A stretch of 49,455 nucleotides of DNA. It comes from Bacteroides faecichinchillae JCM 17102 (GTDB lineage Bacteria > Bacteroidota > Bacteroidia > Bacteroidales > Bacteroidaceae). Location: the NCBI RefSeq assembly GCF_000614145.1, contig NZ_BAKK01000034.1, positions 1 through 49,455 of the forward strand, read 5' to 3'. The position numbers and the translations under genes are program-made. The first letter of the stretch is position 1; the number at the start of each line of letters is the position of its first letter. Of the stretch, positions 17,781 to 27,870 are shown piece by piece. The notes under the pieces are model-generated. The model worked only from the letters and a program-made list of their open reading frames with translations. It searched no databases and was not told the origin of the DNA.

Positions 17781-17833
17781 AAGCCGGAAGTCCTTTGAAC
17801 AGGAACAGAACACTGGAAAGGGACTTCCGGCTT
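17781..17833 (+). terminator. Hairpin between the amidase-smalltalk genes and the Rhs genes
   Basis: A 13-bp inverted repeat (AAGCCGGAAGTCC at 17781-17793 with GGACTTCCGGCTT at 17821-17833) is followed by TCATTT. It probably ends the HU-amidase-smalltalk transcript. Only 30 nt separate it from the Rhs ATG, and I see no -7 box there, so Rhs expression may depend on read-through. Confidence 0.7.
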
Positions 17834-17863
17834 TCATTTAAAACTTAATTAATAAACACAATC

Positions 17864-20800
17864 ATGAAAAGAATAACATACTTATTATTTCTCCTACTCC
17901 TCACACTAAACGGATGGGCGCAGGATTTTAAACCTGGAGGGCAAACACAAAACCTGACCGAACAGAAAAATGTACTGGTCGATTATTCAACGGGGATATT
18001 CAGTTACAAAGTACCCTTATACAAATTGAGATCAGGAAATTATGAATTACCTGTTTCGCTGGATTATATTGGAAAAGGAGTAAAGGATAGTGACTCTCCC
18101 GGATTCCTCGGCTATAATTGGATGCTTAATGCAGGAGGAATAGTCACCCGTACGATGCGTGGAGGATTTCCCGATGAAGATACATTCTTTGGTTATCTAC
18201 AATCCGAAAGTAACTCCACCCCTCTACAGGATGATGCAAAGAATGTAGGACTTCGCAAAAGAGATGGTGAAAGCGATATCTTTACAGCTGTATTCAACGG
18301 ACAGAAAGTGGATTTCATCATTCGTGTTGATAAGAACAGAAAGATATATGCCGAACCGCTGGAACAAACGGATGTACGTATCGAATGTGAGCATACTTCC
18401 GGCAAAATTACAGGATGGATTGTAACAGATAACAATGGTGACCGTTATATTTACCGGCAGGTCGAGATGAATACAAATGTCAGGCATGTGGATGTCTCCA
18501 CTGTCAATGCTATTTCCCATAACGCATATAATTCGGCATGGCATCTTAGCCGTATCCTCCCATACAACGGAGCACCGATTGAATTCTGTTATAAAGGCAG
18601 TGTGGAAAATACGGGCCCCGGCTCGACAGGTAAAATAAGCAATCAAGAAATCCGGGATTCGTACACAATGACTTATTATTACGGTAAGCCCATGAAAGAG
18701 CAACCGTTTGATTATAAAAAATATCAGGCAGAAATTACAGAGGATATTGAAACTGCACAATATCACCTGGAAGCATGTTCGCAAGAAGCTTTGCTTAAGG
18801 AGGTAGATGCTCAAATGGTGATGTTCACAAAATACGGACAAGGATTTTTTCAACCTCTTGAAAATACTATCGTAAAAAACAATAACAGACTGATCGGTAT
18901 ACTGGCAAATATCAAGGAAATGACGTCCGCATCTTTGCAATTGGAGAATACACTGACATCACTTTCAAAGTATTGCGATCAATTATCAGATTCTTATAAC
19001 GGTCGATTGGCCGGTATGCATCTGAAAGCGGCGGCAAACAGTGTACACAATTGCCTGATTGAAATAAGAACGATTACCCAAAAAGAAATAGCGGGAGGAA
19101 GTTGCTATGATATACTTTCACCTTTGCTCTACATGATTATCACTCCTGAACGGATCATAAAATTTACATATACTGAATATACAACAGCACCTTATCTGTC
19201 TGAAATAAAACTGTATAATCGGGATGAAACACTTTTATCATCTGTTTCCCTCACACAGGATGCAACATGTCTGAAAAAAGTATCCTTTTACGGGAAAGAA
19301 AACAAAGAGACAGGCAACATGAAATTCGGCTATTATAACTTCTCTGATTTTCCAACACCCCCAAATGGAATAGAATCTGATCTTTGGGGATATTGCAGAG
19401 CACGAAATACGTCAGGGAAAGAATATGAGATGCTGACAGCCTTGCATTCATTAAAAAGTATCACTTTGGCTGACGGAGGAAAAATAGGGATTGAATATGA
19501 AAAAAACAGAACCAGCGCATATAATGACTATGGAGGAATCCGTCTGAAAACACTATTATTTGACAACGGGAATAATCGGAATGATACCATTTCTTACAGC
19601 TACCCATCGCCGGGTAAAAGTATGTATTCTTCATGGAGCAATGCAGTAAATGTTTGCTATTCCGGTTTTTGCGATCAAATTATTTATGACAGAGTGCGCC
19701 CAAAAGGATATCTTATCACGAATATGGGAAATAACGGACTTTATTATCCACAGGTAACGGAAACAATTCATGGCAAAGGATACAATGCTTATCATTACCG
19801 GATAGCAGACCCGATATCAAATGTCAATTATCCATTCTGGGCAGCCGGGCTATTATCAGAAAAAGAAGTATATGATGCGGATGGAAATCTGCTGCAAACG
19901 ACTCAATATAAGTATAAAATATTATCTGACTATAATAGTGCGCTCCCTCAAATGCAACCGTCGGATTATTATTTGGATGGGAACGCTTTAAAAATATATT
20001 ATAACTCTCAGACAACCGATTATGTGAAAGGAAATGAGATGTATCAACATAATATCGAACCACGCCTGTCACCGAACAATGCTTCCGGATTTTATTACTT
20101 GCGTTACGGGGGGAGAACCGTATTGGAGGAGGAAGTGGAATACAGACTTGACAAGGATACCCCGTATAGGCGGACTGACTATTATTATGATAATCCAAAG
20201 TCAATGTTCCCCACTCGAACGGTAAGTACCGGATCGAACGGACAAGTTCTTACGAAAGTATGTAAACGGGTAACGGATATAGCAGACGGAGTGGATTTGG
20301 TCATTGATAAAATGAAGCAGAAAAACCTGCTTTCACCGATTGTTAAAGAAAGTACACTCAGCGAAGGAAAACTGATTAATGAAACGGTATGGAAATATCA
20401 AGAGGAAGCTTCGGGAAAAAATCTTATTCTGCCAACCGAAGCATTCATGTATGTTCCTGAAACTTCCGTCGTCTGTCAGACGGCCGAAAAAGAAACCGCG
20501 CTGTTTAATTATGGTGAAGATAATTACTTTTCCTCTGTTACTTTGCATTACGGCACCAACAAAACTTCCACGATGCCTGTAGAAGAAAACGGACGAATAC
20601 AGAAGAAAAGTTATGCTTATGACAATTTTGGAAACCTGTTGTTGGAATGCAATACCCGACAGGGTAGTGCCTGGGATTCGTATAAAAATACAGAAGGAGG
20701 AAATATCAACAGGGAAGATATCATTACGGCGATAACCGGACTACAAGGTACCTACATGTTTTGCAAACGTATATTGCAAGTAATTCCCAATGAAGTGGAT

Positions 20801-21520
20801 GATTATCATTTCCTTGGTTTTCTGGATTCTCACGAACACCATTTCATTATCCGGTTTGCAGAAGAAATGGCAAGTAAGAATATTGATTTGACTGAGGCTC
20901 AAAACTGCTTTGAAGCAATCTCCGAAAACGAGAAAAGAATACTAAATATTTTCAAACAGGAATACACACAATTCATCCGGCAATACCCCAAATATCAAGC
21001 ATTACAGCAGTTTGTGGCAGCAATGGAAAAAATAATAGCATGTGACGGACAGAAACTTTTTGAATACCTGCATCTGATAAAGTATGAGATTGAAAAGCCG
21101 ACAAACTCCAATTATTCGGTAACATTGAATTCACTGTATGGAGCCGGGCAGTTAAAATTGTACATTTTAAGTGAGGAGAATGATGTTTCGGTATATGTCA
21201 CTCATGCAAACGGAAGGACAGAGCATGCCGTTGAAAGCGAAGACAGGTCATCGCTGAAAGTGTATGACATTGATTTGGGTGCATACACAGGCGTTACGGA
21301 AGTAACAGCTTCTTCACAGGGAAAATATATGGCATTGGTACCCGAAGGGGCAACTTTCAATGCCACTTCATACAATGCCGACGGAACGGTATATGCAAAA
21401 TTCGATCAGGAAGGAAAGGTGGAATTCTATACCTATGACAAAGCGGGAAGAGTGACACAGATAAAGGATCGATTAGGGAATATTTTGAAGGAATATAAGT
21501 ATAACCGGATTATCAACTAA
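17864..21520 (+). CDS. Rhs/YD-repeat protein, first (TcB-like) component
   Basis: The 1218-residue protein has a signal peptide (residues 1-19, ending NGWAQ), then the block VDYSTGIFSYKVPLYKLRSG and GFLGYNWMLNAGGIVTRT, typical of the N-terminal part of Bacteroidetes Rhs/SpvB-TcB-like proteins that form a beta-cage shell. YD-type repeats follow, ending TYDKAGRVTQIKDRLGNI. Two stretches break the repeat pattern and look alpha-helical: about residues 285-400 (cysteine-containing) and about 945-1080. There is no Rhs core motif and no variable tip, so this component cannot be the toxin by itself. The next Rhs gene starts 16 nt downstream, and the pair probably assembles into one shell. The frame is intact. 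The function in Bacteroidetes is not established; antagonism by analogy with Rhs and Tc toxins is inferred. Confidence 0.85.
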   Translation: MKRITYLLFLLLLTLNGWAQDFKPGGQTQNLTEQKNVLVDYSTGIFSYKVPLYKLRSGNYELPVSLDYIGKGVKDSDSPGFLGYNWMLNAGGIVTRTMRGGFPDEDTFFGYLQSESNSTPLQDDAKNVGLRKRDGESDIFTAVFNGQKVDFIIRVDKNRKIYAEPLEQTDVRIECEHTSGKITGWIVTDNNGDRYIYRQVEMNTNVRHVDVSTVNAISHNAYNSAWHLSRILPYNGAPIEFCYKGSVENTGPGSTGKISNQEIRDSYTMTYYYGKPMKEQPFDYKKYQAEITEDIETAQYHLEACSQEALLKEVDAQMVMFTKYGQGFFQPLENTIVKNNNRLIGILANIKEMTSASLQLENTLTSLSKYCDQLSDSYNGRLAGMHLKAAANSVHNCLIEIRTITQKEIAGGSCYDILSPLLYMIITPERIIKFTYTEYTTAPYLSEIKLYNRDETLLSSVSLTQDATCLKKVSFYGKENKETGNMKFGYYNFSDFPTPPNGIESDLWGYCRARNTSGKEYEMLTALHSLKSITLADGGKIGIEYEKNRTSAYNDYGGIRLKTLLFDNGNNRNDTISYSYPSPGKSMYSSWSNAVNVCYSGFCDQIIYDRVRPKGYLITNMGNNGLYYPQVTETIHGKGYNAYHYRIADPISNVNYPFWAAGLLSEKEVYDADGNLLQTTQYKYKILSDYNSALPQMQPSDYYLDGNALKIYYNSQTTDYVKGNEMYQHNIEPRLSPNNASGFYYLRYGGRTVLEEEVEYRLDKDTPYRRTDYYYDNPKSMFPTRTVSTGSNGQVLTKVCKRVTDIADGVDLVIDKMKQKNLLSPIVKESTLSEGKLINETVWKYQEEASGKNLILPTEAFMYVPETSVVCQTAEKETALFNYGEDNYFSSVTLHYGTNKTSTMPVEENGRIQKKSYAYDNFGNLLLECNTRQGSAWDSYKNTEGGNINREDIITAITGLQGTYMFCKRILQVIPNEVDDYHFLGFLDSHEHHFIIRFAEEMASKNIDLTEAQNCFEAISENEKRILNIFKQEYTQFIRQYPKYQALQQFVAAMEKIIACDGQKLFEYLHLIKYEIEKPTNSNYSVTLNSLYGAGQLKLYILSEENDVSVYVTHANGRTEHAVESEDRSSLKVYDIDLGAYTGVTEVTASSQGKYMALVPEGATFNATSYNADGTVYAKFDQEGKVEFYTYDKAGRVTQIKDRLGNILKEYKYNRIIN

Positions 21521-21536
21521 TAAAACATAACAGAAT

Positions 21537-24500
21537 ATGAAAAGAATAACAATTATGATATGCATGTTGATCCTGTTTCTTGCCATGAAAGGACAGAATG
21601 TGACAAACTATACAAATACACGCAATTATACAGCCGAAAAGACATATTTGGATGCGACTTCCCAAACGGGTGACGGGGCACGAGCTGTACATGATATCAC
21701 TTATACCGACGGTTTTGGTAGGAAGTGGCAGGAGATACAAATATCGGGGAGCCCCTCGGGAACTTCGGACCTGATGGTTCCTCATGAATATGCCACACTG
21801 GGACAGGTAGAAAAAGAATATCTGCCGTATGTCAAGGAGGTAAATAACGGGGCTTTTGATGCCAATATGTTTGAATCTTCCCATTGGAACATATATGGGA
21901 CAGAAGAACAGGATTATGCCTTTACCTATACACAATATGAAGCAAGTCCGTTAATGAGAGTTGTGAAGCACACAGGACCGGGAAAAGCCTGGCATACGAA
22001 TGAGAAAAGTGTAAATACAACTTATGGAATAAATATCAATGAAGAGGTGAAACTATATAAAGTGTCTTCAAATGGAACTCTTATAGCTGGCGAATACTAT
22101 AAGGAAGGGACATTACAGAAAACAACAGTTACCGATGAAGATGGTCACCGGACTGAAACTTTCACAAACAACAATGAACTGACAGTATTGACAGTGACTA
22201 TTGATGGAAATGAACGAATGCAAACATATTATGTGTATGACGACCATAACCAACTTCGCTATATATTGCCCCCCAAAATAAGTTATCAATTGGAAGGAAC
22301 AACAACAATAAACACTTCTGCACTGGAAAAGTTATCTTACTATTATGCTTATGACAAGTACAACCGCATCATAATCAAACGTCTCCCGGGATGCCAACCT
22401 GTTTATATGGTGTACGACCAACAAGACAGAGTAGTGTTGATACAAAATGGAAAACAACGTGTAGCAAATGTGGCGAAGTGGAGTTATTTTATCTATGACA
22501 CTCAAAACAGAGCCATTGAAAACGGGGAAATAATTCTATCCTCCATGTTATCACACAACCAGTTGCAGCAAGTAGCATGGAATAGTGAGAATTATATGCC
22601 AACAGGTACGCGTACAGCATTGCAATATATAGTTTATGACAACTATAGAGCTAGCAATGTCGTAACGGCCCATCCATTCAAACAGTTTAACGGATACAAC
22701 ACGCAATCCAATCCCAGTGTTTCAGGACTCAAGACAAGTGTGAAATTAAGGGTTATCGGAACAGATGAATGGATGACGGAAACCACTTATTACGATTTTT
22801 ACAGTCGTCCGATACAAACAATATGCAGTCACCCGCAAAAAGGATTAAGCTATACCAATATGACTTATGACTTCACAGGAAATGTATTAAAACAACAGAA
22901 AGTTATAGGAACAAATACAATGGAAACGGTGTATACATATGATAATCGCGGAAGGATGCTGACGAAAACAAATACATGGGATGGAAAGGCTACAGATAAT
23001 ATCACTTACGAGTATGATGCTGTAGGTAGAATGATTAACAAGAAATATGGAGGTAAGCCTATGGAGAGTCTGGTATATAATATTCGTGGATGGACGACAG
23101 AAATTCAAAGTCCTTACTTTTCACAAACCGTACATTACACAGATGGAACGGGAACACCCTGTTACAATGGAAATATTAGCAGTATAAAGTGGAAGGCAGG
23201 GATGGAGACAACCGCAAGAGGCTATAAATTCACATATGATGGACTATCAAGGCTGAAAAATGCTGTTTATGGAGAAGGGGATAATCTTACGTCAAACGTC
23301 AATCGGTTCAACGAACAAGTTACCGGATATGATAGCAATGGGAATATTCTTGGTTTATCACGTTACGGACAGACAGGAGTATCGGCTTATGGGCTGATTG
23401 ATAATTTGAATTTGACATATAACGGTAATCAATTAAAATCAGTAAAGGATAATGCGACAAGTTCTGTTTATGGAAATGGCTTTGAATTCAAAGACGGGGC
23501 AAATGTGGAAACAGAATATATTTATGATGAAAACGGTAATTTAACTAAAGATTTAAACAAAAAAATTACCACAATACAATATAATTGTTTAGATTTGCCT
23601 AGTAAGATACAGTTTGAAAGTGGGAATAGTATTAATTATCTGTATTTGGCGGACGGAACGAAATTCCGAACAACACACGCAACAGGAAGTAATACGGTAA
23701 CTACCGATTACTATAAAAATGCGATCTATGAAAATGGGGTGATGGTAAAGGTATTTACAGAGAACGGATATATAACGGTGAATGACTCTAAATTTCATTA
23801 TTTTATTCAGGATCATCAGGGAAACAATCGGGTAGTAGTGGATAAAGATGGAAAAGTGGAGGAAGTAAACCATTATTATCCATTCGGAGGATTGTTTGCC
23901 AATTCTCCACATATCCAACCTTACAAATATAACGGTAAGGAACTGGATAGGGGTAATGGACTGGATTGGTTGGATTATGGAGCAAGACAATATGATCCTA
24001 CAATAGGAAGGTGGCATGTAGTAGATCCATCAGGAGAAAAATATGTCAATTGGGGATTATATACTTATTGTAAAAATAATCCAATAATAAGAATTGACCT
24101 AGATGGAAAAGATGATTATGTTTTGAATAGAAATGGAGCTATTTATATGATGCGTAAAACCGATAGAATAGTAGATGTTTTGTATGCAAGTGGTATTAAT
24201 GGTCCAAAAGCGACACAGCCAGAGCCAAATTGGAAAAGTATCAGAGTGTTTGATAAATCATTATTAAAAGGATTTGTGGAGTCTCAGAACGATAGGAAGT
24301 GTTATGATCGAATGCAATTCGCTTCTACTAATTTAGCATACGATGCTGCCAATGTCTTTTTATTTGCAACAGATAATACAGCTGTTGAGTGGACTCTTAA
24401 GGGTGGTTTTAGGAGCAAAAAAAGAACTTATATATTAGGAACAAATAATAGTGAAAACTCAGTTACAAATATACATGGATTAACTCAATCAGAAAAACCA

Positions 24501-24731
24501 TTATTTTCTGATTTCAAAGCTATATTTGATATTCACTCACATCCTTACAATCCATTTGCTTCACAAAAAGATATGGACGGTATCAAATTTTTTCCAAATG
24601 TAGAATATAGCATCTATTTTAAAGATGAACAATCATTATTTAAATATACTGATAAAGAAAACAATACAAAATCCATTAAAATAAATTCTATGGATGATTT
24701 AATGAAATATATATTTCAACAATTTAAGTAA
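21537..24731 (+). CDS. Rhs core protein with JAB-like C-terminal tip (DUF6443 N-terminus)
   Basis: The 1064-residue protein has a signal peptide (1-20), a DUF6443-like N-terminal region (TYLDATSQTGDGARAVHDIT), YD repeats, and the Rhs-associated core. The core includes HYFIQDHQGNNRVVVDKDGK, YYPFGGLF, YKYNGKELD, LDYGARQYDPTIGRWHVVD and then IDLDGKDD near residue 857. The remaining 207 residues form the variable tip. It is AT-rich compared with the core and contains FDIHSHP (H1000, H1002), S1009 and D1012, preceded by E951: the pattern of a JAB/JAMM metallopeptidase. JAB-like domains are known among polymorphic toxin tips, so I call it a probable protease toxin; the assignment rests on motifs only. 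It overlaps nothing and is followed after 2 nt by a lipoprotein gene. Confidence 0.85.
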   Translation: MKRITIMICMLILFLAMKGQNVTNYTNTRNYTAEKTYLDATSQTGDGARAVHDITYTDGFGRKWQEIQISGSPSGTSDLMVPHEYATLGQVEKEYLPYVKEVNNGAFDANMFESSHWNIYGTEEQDYAFTYTQYEASPLMRVVKHTGPGKAWHTNEKSVNTTYGININEEVKLYKVSSNGTLIAGEYYKEGTLQKTTVTDEDGHRTETFTNNNELTVLTVTIDGNERMQTYYVYDDHNQLRYILPPKISYQLEGTTTINTSALEKLSYYYAYDKYNRIIIKRLPGCQPVYMVYDQQDRVVLIQNGKQRVANVAKWSYFIYDTQNRAIENGEIILSSMLSHNQLQQVAWNSENYMPTGTRTALQYIVYDNYRASNVVTAHPFKQFNGYNTQSNPSVSGLKTSVKLRVIGTDEWMTETTYYDFYSRPIQTICSHPQKGLSYTNMTYDFTGNVLKQQKVIGTNTMETVYTYDNRGRMLTKTNTWDGKATDNITYEYDAVGRMINKKYGGKPMESLVYNIRGWTTEIQSPYFSQTVHYTDGTGTPCYNGNISSIKWKAGMETTARGYKFTYDGLSRLKNAVYGEGDNLTSNVNRFNEQVTGYDSNGNILGLSRYGQTGVSAYGLIDNLNLTYNGNQLKSVKDNATSSVYGNGFEFKDGANVETEYIYDENGNLTKDLNKKITTIQYNCLDLPSKIQFESGNSINYLYLADGTKFRTTHATGSNTVTTDYYKNAIYENGVMVKVFTENGYITVNDSKFHYFIQDHQGNNRVVVDKDGKVEEVNHYYPFGGLFANSPHIQPYKYNGKELDRGNGLDWLDYGARQYDPTIGRWHVVDPSGEKYVNWGLYTYCKNNPIIRIDLDGKDDYVLNRNGAIYMMRKTDRIVDVLYASGINGPKATQPEPNWKSIRVFDKSLLKGFVESQNDRKCYDRMQFASTNLAYDAANVFLFATDNTAVEWTLKGGFRSKKRTYILGTNNSENSVTNIHGLTQSEKPLFSDFKAIFDIHSHPYNPFASQKDMDGIKFFPNVEYSIYFKDEQSLFKYTDKENNTKSIKINSMDDLMKYIFQQFK

Positions 24732-24733
24732 TT

Positions 24734-25183
24734 ATGAAAAATAAACTAATTAACTTTTTGATTAATGCAGTAATGGTATTAACTATCCCCCTGACAATTG
24801 CCTGTCAGGGGGTAAATAGCGATGACATAGATCCGGAAATTTTAGAACATGTTAAGTCCGTAATCGATTTCTATCCGGACTGTAAAAAGGTTATACAAGT
24901 TTATCAGTTTGATACATGGAAAGCTCATATATGTTTTATACATCCTAAACAAATTGATTTTGGATTAGGGCTTTATATAGGTAGAGGAGAGGATGACGGG
25001 ATCCTTATACCAGGAGTTATTTTACCGACAAACGCTTTAAAATATAAAGATAAATACATTCTTTTCTATTCACAAGGGAAAAAAGCTCTGAGCGAAAAGA
25101 AAGTTTGTAAAATATTAGGAATAACATCAGAGCGTGATTTCCCCGAACATGAGAGGAAGATACACGAATATGGGTATATATGA
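24734..25183 (+). CDS. Small lipoprotein, candidate immunity protein for the JAB-like tip
   Basis: I do not recognise the family. The 149-residue protein has a hydrophobic leader ending IPLTIACQG, a plausible lipobox with Cys24, so it is probably anchored in the inner or outer membrane. The remainder is a small mixed domain (IDFGLGLYIGRGEDDGILIP). It begins 2 nt after the Rhs stop and overlaps the next gene by ATGA. Position directly after an Rhs tip, small size and low GC fit an immunity protein. A lipoprotein form would imply that the tip acts in the periplasm or envelope (inference). Confidence 0.7.
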   Translation: MKNKLINFLINAVMVLTIPLTIACQGVNSDDIDPEILEHVKSVIDFYPDCKKVIQVYQFDTWKAHICFIHPKQIDFGLGLYIGRGEDDGILIPGVILPTNALKYKDKYILFYSQGKKALSEKKVCKILGITSERDFPEHERKIHEYGYI

Positions 25184-25887
25184 AAGACAAACAATCAAAT
25201 AAATCTGTTTTTGAACAAATTGATAAGGAGGTTAAGAACTACAAATATCCACAACTAAGATATTTTTATGGAGGAGAGCAAGATTCGGCTGTTATAGATA
25301 TGGCATCAGACTTTTTTAGTGTTCATGGAGAAAGTGGAAAAATTGAAAAATTTTCTTCTCCGGATATGATATCAATTAGCATGTCAATATTCAATAAATC
25401 AGACTCCATACTTCTGGTGGGATTGGACCCGGATTTATACGGTAGCTTTATAATAAAAAATGGAAAACACTCCATACCTTTGAATCTAAAAAGGATATGG
25501 GTATATAACGATAACGGATTTCATAAGATCTCTTCCGGATTATATTCAATTGAGCCACATAAAGAAATGGAATTTGGCTTATCTACCGTAAAAGAGCCGA
25601 TTATTTTAGAAAATACACCTCCGCAAAAATATGCGCACAAATTATATGACTTGTTCTATGATTCTATCTTTTATGTTCCGAAACATCCTGTTCAAATACC
25701 CGATACGGTCCGAGGAATCCTATGGAATAAGGAGTTTAAAGTTTATACCCCCACTATTCTTGACCGATATAATTTTTGGGTAAATGATAGTATATATAAC
25801 ATATACTCTGATGGTGAAACAGATAAATACGGAAGCAAGGCAAACGCATCGCTTTTTCAATATCTCTTTGAGGCAGTTCATCTCTAA
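25180..25887 (+). CDS. Unknown protein, second gene of the candidate immunity pair
   Basis: I do not recognise this 235-residue protein. It starts inside an ATGA overlap with the lipoprotein gene, so it is translationally coupled to it. No signal peptide is visible, and the sequence is rich in aromatic and charged residues (YKYPQLRYFYGGEQDSAV; DLFYDSIFYVPKHPVQIPD). Low GC matches the tip and the lipoprotein, suggesting that tip and two downstream genes arrived together. It could be a second immunity or accessory protein. After it, 25888-26041 holds no recognised gene before the orphan Rhs sequence. Confidence 0.6.
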   Translation: MKDKQSNKSVFEQIDKEVKNYKYPQLRYFYGGEQDSAVIDMASDFFSVHGESGKIEKFSSPDMISISMSIFNKSDSILLVGLDPDLYGSFIIKNGKHSIPLNLKRIWVYNDNGFHKISSGLYSIEPHKEMEFGLSTVKEPIILENTPPQKYAHKLYDLFYDSIFYVPKHPVQIPDTVRGILWNKEFKVYTPTILDRYNFWVNDSIYNIYSDGETDKYGSKANASLFQYLFEAVHL

Positions 25888-26041
25888 AGTCGCTTTGTAT
25901 AATCTTCTCCTTATGTTTAATTTGTCTTTCTGTTTAGAAACCATATGCAAAGCTATTTTTCTCAATACAGAAAGGTCTTGTAAAGCATATCCTATACACA
26001 TAATCCGCCTCGACAGTTTCATGGATATCATGATACTACAG

Positions 26042-27866
26042 GCCATGAAAGGACAGAATGTGACAAACTATACAAATGGAATGGAACGGTTACGGACAAG
26101 ATTAGTTATGAGTATGACTCAGTAGATAAAATGATCGCCAAAAAATACGGAGAACGTGCAAGAGAAAGTTTTTCGTATAATATTCGTGGGTGGGTAACAG
26201 GTATTCAGAGTCCGTACTTCAAGCAAACATTGTATTATAATAATGGGGCGGGAACGTCGTGTTTCAATGGGAATATCAGTAGTATGACGTGGAAAGCAGG
26301 AGCCGAGACGACAATTAGAGGATATAAATTTACATATGACGGATTGTCGAGCTGAAGAATGCCGTTTACGGAGAAGGGGATAATATTTCAATAAATGCCA
26401 ATCGATTTAACGAGCAGGTTACCGGGTATGATAGGCAGGGAAATATTCTGGGATTATCTCGTTACGGGCAGACGGGTGCATCGACGTATGGAGTGGTAGA
26501 TAATCTGAATCTGACATATAATGGGAATCAACTCAAAGCGGTAAAAGACAATGGTACCGCCAACGTCTATGGAAATGGATTTGAGTTCAAGGACGGATCA
26601 AATTTGGAAACGGAATATGTCTATGATGAAAATGGAAATCTGACTAAAGATTTAAACAAGAAAATTACCCTGATTCAATATAATTGGTTAGATTTGCCAA
26701 GTAAGGTACAATTTGAAGGAGGGAACAGTATTGTTAATCTGTACGCAGCGGACGGAACGAAATTCCGGACTACTCGTGTAACGGGAAGCAATACGGTAAC
26801 CACTGATTTCTGTAACAATGCGATCTATGAAAATGGGGTGTTGGTGAAGGTGCTCACCCAAGATGGATATATGACGGTAAAGGACGCTAAACTGCATTAC
26901 TTCATCCAAGATCATTTGGGAAACAACCGGATGGTAGTGGATAAGGACGGAAAAGTGGAAGAGACAAATCATTACTATCCCTTCGGAGGGGTGTTTACCA
27001 GCTCTACCAATATTCAACCATATAAATATAATGGGAAGGAGCTGGATAGGACCAATGGACTGGATTGGTATGATTACGGGGCAAGGCGGTATGATGCTAC
27101 AATAGGAAGATGGCATGGGGTGGATCCGATGGCGGAAAAGTATTTCTCATTAAGTACATACAATTATTGCGGAAATAACCCAATTAGTTTTATTGATCCG
27201 AATGGTATGGATTATTGGAGTACAAATAATCAAAATGAAATCAGAAATTTCATAAATACTATCTCGGGTGGATACGGAAAAAATATTGGATTCTTTGAAG
27301 CATTCAATTTTTCTTCATGGAATCATAGTACAGATGCCGATTTTTTAGCTAATCTAACATTTAATGATGAAAAGAATGTTTTTTATTATAGTTCAACTTA
27401 CTGGGATCCAATAGATGGCTTAACCGTAATGGGAATAACGATTCCAGCACTTGCAAGAAATGATAACTGGGCTGCTATAAAAAGAAAGAATCCATATAAA
27501 TATCCAGATGCAGGAAGATTAAATAATGTCTATCCAGAATATGATTTATTCTTTGCCAGCACAAAATCTGGATGGAATATAGTAAAGAATATATTTATAT
27601 CAATGTTTCGCCCGTTTTCTACAACAAATACTTTTGATGCAGGAAAAAGTGGATTTGCTCAAGGAAGGTCAGACAAAGAAAAAATGGGAAAATCAAAAGG
27701 AAATATGTCTGGTAACCATGATGTACAAAATAAACAAGTTGAAGATTTATCTAAAAAGTATAATCTTGATAAAAAAGAAAAAAGAACTTTACATGATATG
27801 ATTTCTGGAGAAGGATATGGTTATAATGAAATAGAACAATTAATAAAAGATTATTTTAATAAATAA
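26042..27866 (+). pseudogene. Orphan Rhs core and toxin-tip cassette, N-terminally deleted copy
   Basis: The region repeats the upstream Rhs gene with its middle removed. The first 36 nt (26042-26077) are identical to 21582-21617. The sequence then jumps to the equivalent of about 22978, dropping roughly 1.36 kb and the intact signal peptide and shell. The core follows closely for 1.1 kb (YYPFGGVF, YKYNGKELD, YDYGARRYDATIGRWHGVD, FIDPNGMD). A one-base loss at 26351 (AGGCTG to AGCTG) breaks the frame. After the core comes an unrelated tip of about 220 residues ending in NKQVEDLSKKYNLDKKEKRT, then LHDMISGEGYGYNEI. I recall similar C-terminal segments in other Rhs toxins but cannot name the domain. 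The last intact frame is 26493-27866. This is the layout of an orphan rhs-CT module that can be recombined onto the full-length gene. Confidence 0.8.
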
Positions 27867-27870
27867 AAAA

